Assembly: GCF_963974425.1 (NCBI RefSeq)
Contig: NZ_CAXBCK010000012.1
Span: 1 to 64,000, forward strand
Reading direction: 5' to 3'
Length of the DNA stretch: 64,000 nt
Origin: Marixanthomonas sp963974425
GTDB lineage: Bacteria; Bacteroidota; Bacteroidia; Flavobacteriales; Flavobacteriaceae
Translations under genes and position numbers: made by a program
Notes under the pieces: model-generated
Database searches by the model: none
Told to the model about the DNA's origin: nothing
The model's input: only the letters and a program-made list of their open reading frames with translations
In this document: positions 58,389-64,000 of the stretch, one piece after another
Layout: every line of letters starts with the position of its first letter
How positions within the stretch are numbered: the first letter of the stretch is position 1

Positions 58389-61300
58389 TTAGTTTGCTTC
58401 TACAGCTTCTTTTTTGGTGGTTCCGTTTATTTTATCTTGAAGCCATTGGAAAAAGATATAGAGAATAGGAATAATAAATACTCCAAGCACGGTCCCTATA
58501 AATAATCCTCCAACAGCTCCTGTACCGATGGCATTATTTCCACGAGCTCCAATCCCTGATGAAAACACTAATGGTAATAGCCCAACAATGAAAGCGAAAG
58601 AGGTCATTAAGATAGGGCGTAACCGTACTTTTGCACCTTCAAAAGCCGCTTCCATGCGGCTAAGACCCGACCTTCGCCTTTGTATGGCAAATTCTACAAT
58701 AAGAATTGCATTTTTAGCGAGCAATCCTATTAACATGATTAACGAAATTTGGAAATAGACATTATTCTCTAATCCTGCAAATTTCGTTGTTAAATAAGCC
58801 CCCATTACACCAACAGGTAAAGAAAGCAAGACCGCAAAAGGAATTAAGTAACTTTCATATTGAGCAGATAGAATAAAATAAACAAATACAATACATAACA
58901 AGAATATAAATGTGGTTTGATTGCCTGCATTAATTTCTTCTCTTGTCAATCCTGAAAACCCAACAGAATAATTTTGAGGCAAAGCAGTTTCGCTTACTTC
59001 CTGAACTGCTGCAATTGCGTCACCCGAAGAATATCCCGGTGCTGCAGCTCCATTTACACTTGCAGAATTAAAGAGATTGAAACGTGTAACCGATTGTGGG
59101 CCATATACCCGTTTTAAGTTTATAAACTCTGTAATGGGTGCCATAGTACCGGAATCATTTCTAACATACATACTGTTTAAACTTTCGGTGGTAGCTCGAT
59201 CTTCTGGCAATGCTTGTACATATACTCGATATTGTTTTCCAAAACGTGAAAAATTAGCGGCATAAATACTACCTATGTAACCCTGTAAAGTAGAAAGAAT
59301 AGAACTTACCGACACACCAGCTTCTTTGGCTTTTGAAATATTTACATCAATTTCATATTGCGGGTAGTTTACATTAAAAGAGCTTTGAGCATATTGAATT
59401 TCCGGACGTTGTGAAAGTGTTTGTAAATATTCTTGGGTTACTTGGCTCAGTTCAGAAAAACTTCCTCCAGACTGATCCAAAACTTGCAATTCAAAACCCG
59501 AAGATGCTCCAAAACCAGGCACCGAAGGAGGTGCAAAGAATAAAATATTGGCATCGGGGATGGTAGCGGCAATTCCAAATAGTTGGCCAGTAATGGCTTC
59601 TACTGATTTTGAATCCTCTTCCCGTTCGCTCCAATTATCCAGTTTAATGAAACCTATCCCATAATTGCTGCCGGCACCACTAATAATACTAAAACCACTT
59701 ACTAATGAGATATCGCTAACTCCAGGAATGCTTTTGGCCTTTGCTTCCAGCTCTTTTTGTACACCAACTGTACGGTCTAATGTTGCACCTGCGGGAAGCT
59801 CAATATTGGCAAAAATCAATCCACGGTCTTCATCAGGTACAAAACCGGTTGGGGTAGTCTTGGCTGCCCATAAAATTGCACCGGTAGCTGCGATAAGTAT
59901 GACTGCTGTTATCCATTTGTGCTTATATAAAAACCCTAGTGATTTAACATATTTATTGGTTGTTGCTTTAAAACCAGCGTTAAACCCAGTAAAAAACCGT
60001 TGTAATAAATTTTTCTTTTTACCTTTTTCAGTATGAGGTTTTAAGAAAAGTGCGCTTAAGGCAGGACTTAATGTTAATGCGTTCACTGCCGAAATACCTA
60101 TGGCAACCATTAAAGTAACGCCAAATTGTTCGTAAAACACACCTGTAGGGCCTGTAATAAAAGTTACAGGAATAAATACCGCAGCCATTACCAACGTAAT
60201 GGAAACAATTGCTCCGGTAATTTCATCCATCGCCGAACGGGTTGCCTTTAACGCATTTTCTGATCCTTCCTCAAGTTTGGCATGCACAGCTTCCACCACC
60301 ACAATGGCATCATCTACCACAATACCAATAGCCAATACCAACGCAAAAAGCGTTAAAAGGTTAATTGTATAACCAAATAAATTAAGAAAAAAGAAAGTCC
60401 CGATAATGGAAACAGGTACAGCAATAGCAGGTATCAATGTAGAACGAAAATCTTGAAGAAACAAAAACACAACAATGAAAACTAATATAAATGCCTCAAA
60501 AAGAGTGGTTAGTACTTTGTCTATCGAGGCTGTTAAAAATTCATTGGTATCAAAATTCACTACATATTTCATCCCTTTTGGAAAATCTGCAGAAAGATCT
60601 CCCATTTTTTCATGGATAATTTCAATAATTTCCTGGGCATTTGATCCTGCCGTTTGGTAAACCGCCATACTTACACCTGGATTACCATTGGTGAATGAAA
60701 TGGCATTATATCCTTCAGCATCCAATTCAATTTCAGCAACATCCTTTAAGGTCAAAAACTTCCCATTATCCAATGCTTTGATTACAATATCTTCATATTG
60801 AGATTCTTCTTTATAACGACCGGAATAGGTTAAGACATATTCAAATGATTCAGCATTATTCTGTCCTAAAGCCCCTGCAGCGGCTTCACGGCTCTGTTCG
60901 TCAATAGCGGTCGTTATATCTGTTGGAACCAAGTTATAGGCGGCAAGTTTTTCAGGTTGCAGCCAGATACGCATGGCGTAATTTTTACTTCCGAATACAC
61001 TAACGTCACCCACGCCATTAATACGTTTTAATTCTGGAAGCACATTTATATTCAAATAGTTTTGAATATAAGTTGCATCGTATTCTTCATTTTCAGAATA
61101 CGTGGTGAGAAACATTAAAGCACTTGTCTGCTGTTTTTGTGTAATTATCCCAGACTGTGTTACTTCAACAGGAAGCAAAGAATTAGCACGCGCCACCCTG
61201 TTTTGTACGTTTACTGCTGCAATATCGGGATCGGTACCTTGATCAAAAAACACTTGTATACTTGCACGACCACTATTACTGGCTGTAGAAGTAATATATG

Positions 61301-61526
61301 TCATTCCTTCCACCCCGTTTATTTGTTCTTCAATAGGAATGATCACACTCTCCAGAACTGTTTGTGCATTGGCACCGGGATAGTTTGCTGTTACTTGAAC
61401 TGTGGGAGGTGCAATTTCAGGGTACTGCGTGGTAGGGAGTGTTGTAATTCCTAAAACCCCCAAAATCACCAATATAATGGAAACTACGGTTGATAATACC
61501 GGTCTTTCAATAAATATCTTTAACAT
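58389..61526 (-). CDS. efflux RND transporter permease (HAE1 family)
   Basis: The inner-membrane proton-driven pump of the system. The 1045-residue protein has 12 transmembrane helices and two large periplasmic loops. The start MLKIFIERPVLSTVVSIILV and the TM4 relay motif GIVVDDAIVVVEAVH (Asp pair) mark the hydrophobe/amphiphile subgroup, and VDRANSLLPVEVTQSG-type porter segments appear as VARANSLLPVEVTQSG. It exports drugs, dyes, bile salts or similar compounds; the true substrate is unknown. It sits between the adaptor and channel genes with gaps of 6 and 18 bases. Confidence 0.95.
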   Translation of the reverse strand: MLKIFIERPVLSTVVSIILVILGVLGITTLPTTQYPEIAPPTVQVTANYPGANAQTVLESVIIPIEEQINGVEGMTYITSTASNSGRASIQVFFDQGTDPDIAAVNVQNRVARANSLLPVEVTQSGIITQKQQTSALMFLTTYSENEEYDATYIQNYLNINVLPELKRINGVGDVSVFGSKNYAMRIWLQPEKLAAYNLVPTDITTAIDEQSREAAAGALGQNNAESFEYVLTYSGRYKEESQYEDIVIKALDNGKFLTLKDVAEIELDAEGYNAISFTNGNPGVSMAVYQTAGSNAQEIIEIIHEKMGDLSADFPKGMKYVVNFDTNEFLTASIDKVLTTLFEAFILVFIVVFLFLQDFRSTLIPAIAVPVSIIGTFFFLNLFGYTINLLTLFALVLAIGIVVDDAIVVVEAVHAKLEEGSENALKATRSAMDEITGAIVSITLVMAAVFIPVTFITGPTGVFYEQFGVTLMVAIGISAVNALTLSPALSALFLKPHTEKGKKKNLLQRFFTGFNAGFKATTNKYVKSLGFLYKHKWITAVILIAATGAILWAAKTTPTGFVPDEDRGLIFANIELPAGATLDRTVGVQKELEAKAKSIPGVSDISLVSGFSIISGAGSNYGIGFIKLDNWSEREEDSKSVEAITGQLFGIAATIPDANILFFAPPSVPGFGASSGFELQVLDQSGGSFSELSQVTQEYLQTLSQRPEIQYAQSSFNVNYPQYEIDVNISKAKEAGVSVSSILSTLQGYIGSIYAANFSRFGKQYRVYVQALPEDRATTESLNSMYVRNDSGTMAPITEFINLKRVYGPQSVTRFNLFNSASVNGAAAPGYSSGDAIAAVQEVSETALPQNYSVGFSGLTREEINAGNQTTFIFLLCIVFVYFILSAQYESYLIPFAVLLSLPVGVMGAYLTTKFAGLENNVYFQISLIMLIGLLAKNAILIVEFAIQRRRSGLSRMEAAFEGAKVRLRPILMTSFAFIVGLLPLVFSSGIGARGNNAIGTGAVGGLFIGTVLGVFIIPILYIFFQWLQDKINGTTKKEAVEAN

Positions 61527-61532
61527 ACTTTC

Positions 61533-62663
61533 TTATTTAAATGCTTGTTCTAACCCTTTAGCGATACTGTCAAAAGAAACAGGTTGAGGAGTAATAGGTG
61601 CGTTATTTCGTAATTTACCAACTCCTTTGGCAACAATTTTATCACCTTCTTTAATACCTGATTGTACTATAATCAAATTATTTACCCGATCGGTAATTTC
61701 AATAGGGGTAGAAACCGCAATACTATCTCCTTGAACTTTGTAGGTGTATAATTTCCCTTGTCTCTCATAAGTTGAAAACTCTGGGATTACAATGGCATTT
61801 TCAAACGTTTGCGGAATTTGTATTTTCCCACTATATCCATTGGAAAGCAACCGTTTAGGATTTGAAAAAATTGCCCTAAATGAAACGGTTCCTGTATTTA
61901 CGTTTACTTGAGAGTTAATTGTTTCAATTTTCCCTTCGTGTTCGTAAAGATTACCATTTGCCAATACCAACCTAACGTTTGGAAGGTTATTTATTTTTTC
62001 TTCTAAACCCTCGCCTTCTGTATTTTGTATAAAGTCTAAGTATTCTTTTTCATTCAACGAGAAATAAGCATATACTTTGCTCACATCTGCTACTGTAGTT
62101 AAAGGTGTTTGCGAGCTAGGGCTTACCAAAGCACCTTCCCGAAGCGGAATAGAACCCACATACCCATCGACCGGGCTTTTAATATTTGCATAACCAATAT
62201 TGGCAGCAATACTATTATAGCCGCTTTTTGCCTGCTCTAATTTTGCTTTAGCGGTTTCCAACTGTACATTGCTAATAATATTCTTTTCAACCAAAGGCTT
62301 TAGTTTATCAACTTCCACTTGTGCTGCGTTTACATTTGCCTTAGCGGCGGCTGCGTCTTGACTTAAAGATTGTGTTTCAAGCTTAAAAAGCAACTGGCCT
62401 TTACGTACTTTTTGACCTTCGTCGACCATGACATTAGATATATAACCCGAAACCTTTGCTCGAATTTCACTGTTCACGATCCCTTCAATACTTGCAGGGT
62501 AATTTGTGTATGCAGTTACCGTTTTTGTAGGTATGGTTACAACAGGGAAACCTAATTTTTGTTGTCCTTGTGCAGCCTGAGCTTGTTGTTTTTCATCATT
62601 TCCACAGGAAGTCAATGCCAGGGATGATATAAAGAGCAAGATTAATATTTGCGTTTTTTTCAT
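61533..62663 (-). CDS. efflux RND periplasmic adaptor (MFP), lipoprotein
   Basis: Bridges the RND pump and outer-membrane channel. The 376-residue protein has a lipid-anchor signal peptide (Cys20 in LALTSCGN), the barrel-sandwich lipoyl domain split by a helical hairpin (VDEGQKVRKGQLLFKLETQ and IKSPVDGYVGSIPLREGALV) and the beta-barrel and membrane-proximal domains to the end. It is the first structural gene after the MarR-type repressor, 12 bases upstream. Confidence 0.94.
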   Translation of the reverse strand: MKKTQILILLFISSLALTSCGNDEKQQAQAAQGQQKLGFPVVTIPTKTVTAYTNYPASIEGIVNSEIRAKVSGYISNVMVDEGQKVRKGQLLFKLETQSLSQDAAAAKANVNAAQVEVDKLKPLVEKNIISNVQLETAKAKLEQAKSGYNSIAANIGYANIKSPVDGYVGSIPLREGALVSPSSQTPLTTVADVSKVYAYFSLNEKEYLDFIQNTEGEGLEEKINNLPNVRLVLANGNLYEHEGKIETINSQVNVNTGTVSFRAIFSNPKRLLSNGYSGKIQIPQTFENAIVIPEFSTYERQGKLYTYKVQGDSIAVSTPIEITDRVNNLIIVQSGIKEGDKIVAKGVGKLRNNAPITPQPVSFDSIAKGLEQAFK

Positions 62664-62675
62664 AGCTAGTTAAAT

Positions 62676-63170
62676 TTACAGTTGATCAAATTCGTTATTA
62701 AACGCGATCATTTTTTTAATGGTGGTTTCTAAATTTTCTTTTTGTGTGGTTAAATATTCTTGAAATATGAGTCCAAGATTTTTATTTTTTTTGAACTTTT
62801 CTGGATTGTGCTCTTTGTTGAAAGAATTCACTTTTTTGACCAAATTCAATTCTTTTTCAATAGACTCGAGATATTCTTCCAAGGTAATCCGCAGATAATT
62901 TTTAGTCGTTCTGAAATACCGTTTGCGATCTCCAGTTTTTGTGAAATATTCAATAAACTTTAATTGTACCAATAAATTAAGGTTGGTTGAAACAGAGCTT
63001 TTACTTGCACATGTTATTTCTATAATGTCTTCAAAACTGTGACCTTCAACATTAGAAAGTATCATAAACGCATAAATTCTACCAGCAAGAGGGGGTAGGT
63101 TGTGCTTTTCTTCAAAGTTTAAACCTAGTTCTTCAACGAGTTTGCATTTTTCTTCTGAAATATTCTGCAT
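62676..63170 (-). CDS. GbsR/MarR family transcriptional regulator
   Basis: A 164-residue winged-helix repressor, first gene of the efflux operon. The HTH region is LPPLAGRIYAFMILSNVEGH with the recognition helix TCASKSSVSTNLNLLVQL, followed by a wing (YFTKTGDRKRYFRTT) and a helical dimerisation tail. It is likely to repress its own operon: a perfect inverted repeat lies just upstream of its -7 box, and it is co-transcribed with the adaptor, pump and channel. A ligand released from the operator would switch on export. Confidence 0.9.
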   Translation of the reverse strand: MQNISEEKCKLVEELGLNFEEKHNLPPLAGRIYAFMILSNVEGHSFEDIIEITCASKSSVSTNLNLLVQLKFIEYFTKTGDRKRYFRTTKNYLRITLEEYLESIEKELNLVKKVNSFNKEHNPEKFKKNKNLGLIFQEYLTTQKENLETTIKKMIAFNNEFDQL

Positions 63171-63186
63171 TAAAATAAATTTTAAG

Positions 63187-63194
63187 CAAAGATA
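63187..63194 (-). promoter_or_regulatory. -7 box of the efflux operon
   Basis: TATCTTTG on the minus strand matches TAnnTTTG, 17 bases before the start of the regulator gene. The nearest upstream TTG is 24 bases away, within the inverted repeat. Confidence 0.6.
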
Positions 63195-63196
63195 GT

Positions 63197-63222
63197 ATTG
63201 GTTCGGAAATCACCGAACCAAT
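63197..63222. promoter_or_regulatory. putative operator of the GbsR/MarR regulator
   Basis: ATTGGTTCGG (63197-63206), 6-bp spacer AAATCA, CCGAACCAAT (63213-63222): a perfect 10-bp inverted repeat. It sits two bases upstream of the -7 box at 63187-63194, between the -33 and -7 positions, where a bound dimer would block RNA polymerase. No T-run follows. Confidence 0.7.
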
Positions 63223-63272
63223 TACATGCTAAACTTTTGTTAAATGAAATTCAAAAGAAATACATACATTTT

Positions 63273-64000
63273 TTAGTTAGTTGCTAAGGCAATTTTTATG
63301 TGTTGCTTCACTTCATTTCCTTGGGCATCGGTGGCAGTCAATAGATAAGCTCCCGGTTTTATTAAAACGGAAATCTCGTGAAAAGTTTCGGTTGACCCTA
63401 TATACTCTGAATCCAAATACCAATACACGGTTCGTTCTGGGTCGCGGTGTGCGAGTTTGAAGATTAATTCTTGTGTGGTTTCGTTAAAATCTTTTGCCAA
63501 TAAAATGGTTTCGTTTTTCTTCGGAACTATAAACTCCATCAAATTTTCTCCTTCTTGCAAACAATCATTTTTAAAAGTAGGTAAGGGCTTATATTCGGGA
63601 TGTAATGGTGCATAGTAATATTCCATGACAGGCGGAAGGGCAAACCAGCTTTTTTGTTTCATTTCAGAAAGCTCATAACAAGATGAGTTTACGCGCGCAG
63701 TTTCCGAAGCAGTTAAAAACACTTTTTGATGATATGGACAAGGTTCTGTTTTCAACCCGTTCTTCGGAATAAATTCTGAAACCGTTTCCGTACAAAAAAC
63801 ATTGGCCAAATGGCCACTTTTTTGGCATATTTCAGCTTCAGTCAGTTCGTCGTATGGTGTCGCAAACCATTTTGAAGTAGATGGCAAAACCTCTAAGACA
63901 TCAAACAAGACAGGTGCCGCGGCTTCAATTCCAGTTAAACCTGGACGGCCTTCTCCATCGGCATTACCTACCCAAACTCCAATAGCATATTTTGGGGTAA
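63273..64000 (-). CDS. pbpC: penicillin-binding protein 1C, C-terminal part (5' end outside window)
   Basis: Only the C-terminal 241 residues are in the window; the frame continues past base 64000 with codons beginning at 63998. The visible part starts TPKYAIGVWVGNADGEGRPG, the end of the transpeptidase domain of PBP1C, followed by GLTGIEAAAPVLFDVLEVLP and the C-terminal BiPBP_C domain (about the last 90 residues, with LAHRDPERTVYWYLDSEYIG). PBP1C is a bifunctional transglycosylase-transpeptidase of the cell wall in other bacteria. The true start, to the right, was not seen. An internal TTG at 63908 is not the start. Confidence 0.93.
   Translation of the reverse strand, partial: TPKYAIGVWVGNADGEGRPGLTGIEAAAPVLFDVLEVLPSTSKWFATPYDELTEAEICQKSGHLANVFCTETVSEFIPKNGLKTEPCPYHQKVFLTASETARVNSSCYELSEMKQKSWFALPPVMEYYYAPLHPEYKPLPTFKNDCLQEGENLMEFIVPKKNETILLAKDFNETTQELIFKLAHRDPERTVYWYLDSEYIGSTETFHEISVLIKPGAYLLTATDAQGNEVKQHIKIALATN

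Noticed and set aside
1..64000. CRISPR arrays, insertion sequences, prophage, rRNA operon
   Set aside because: I looked for spacer-regular repeats, transposase motifs, integrase-type genes, phage structural genes and rRNA sequence and saw none.

Overview
The window is AT-rich chromosomal DNA from a member of the Flavobacteriia (Bacteroidetes), most likely a Flavobacteriaceae. The evidence is a T9SS-type C-terminal sorting domain, an OmpA with thrombospondin type 3 repeats, a two-subunit AddAB-like nuclease, a cysteine-free L32, a PurF of about 630 residues, and Bacteroidetes promoters of the form TTG-N17-23-TAnnTTTG in front of several genes. Shine-Dalgarno sequences are mostly absent and TTG starts occur. 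No insertion sequence, prophage, CRISPR array or rRNA was found. Most of the window is housekeeping chromosome.

Layout. 1-6.2 kb: the 3' end of a CAU tRNA, a small membrane protein, ribE, pdxA, then yceD-rpmF and fabH-accB-accC (fatty-acid initiation and malonyl-CoA). 6.3-8.6 kb: FAD oxidoreductase, mtgA and a GreA/GreB-like protein in one overlapping operon. 8.6-16.5 kb: FUSC transporter, MDR reductase, SDR-like protein, lone ABC ATPase, prolyl oligopeptidase, DoxX. 16.5-21.5 kb: asd, mscL, alr, tdk, a conserved flavobacterial protein and rsmI. 21.5-32.4 kb: AhpD-like protein, a 624-residue orphan, a delta-60/T9SS protein, recJ, lpxH, queD, a 2OG oxygenase, a 32-residue membrane protein, a MATE exporter, a GNAT and tRNA-Ala(GGC). 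32.4-42 kb: hydrolase, addB, ompA, kbl, addA. 42-44 kb: sodA and an intergenic island. 44-48.3 kb: purN-rnhA, a PfkB kinase and purF. 48.4-52.7 kb: acpP-fabF-rnc, an IPExxxVDY protein and pyk. 52.7-56.3 kb: SH3 lipoprotein, dinB, NAD-binding protein, CYTH protein, YCII lipoprotein. 56.3-63.2 kb: a complete tripartite RND efflux operon headed by a GbsR/MarR repressor and trailed by a TetR. The right edge cuts pbpC.

Most unusual region: 42.9-44.0 kb. Two copies of a unit of about 115 bp, plus a truncated third, flank an orphan gene for a 93-residue basic protein. Read on the minus strand, each full copy has a TATATTTG -7 box, a short hairpin-forming stretch and a perfect intrinsic terminator, so each could encode a small RNA of about 73 nt. 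Copy 2 has a full consensus promoter. The terminator core in one copy is the exact reverse complement of the other. Other signals are a perfect 10-bp-arm inverted repeat beside the -7 box of the efflux repressor gene, a 10-bp hairpin at the expected start of the yceD-rpmF transcript, and the 9-mer TTTCWGAAA, which I counted 27 times by eye, far above what base composition predicts.
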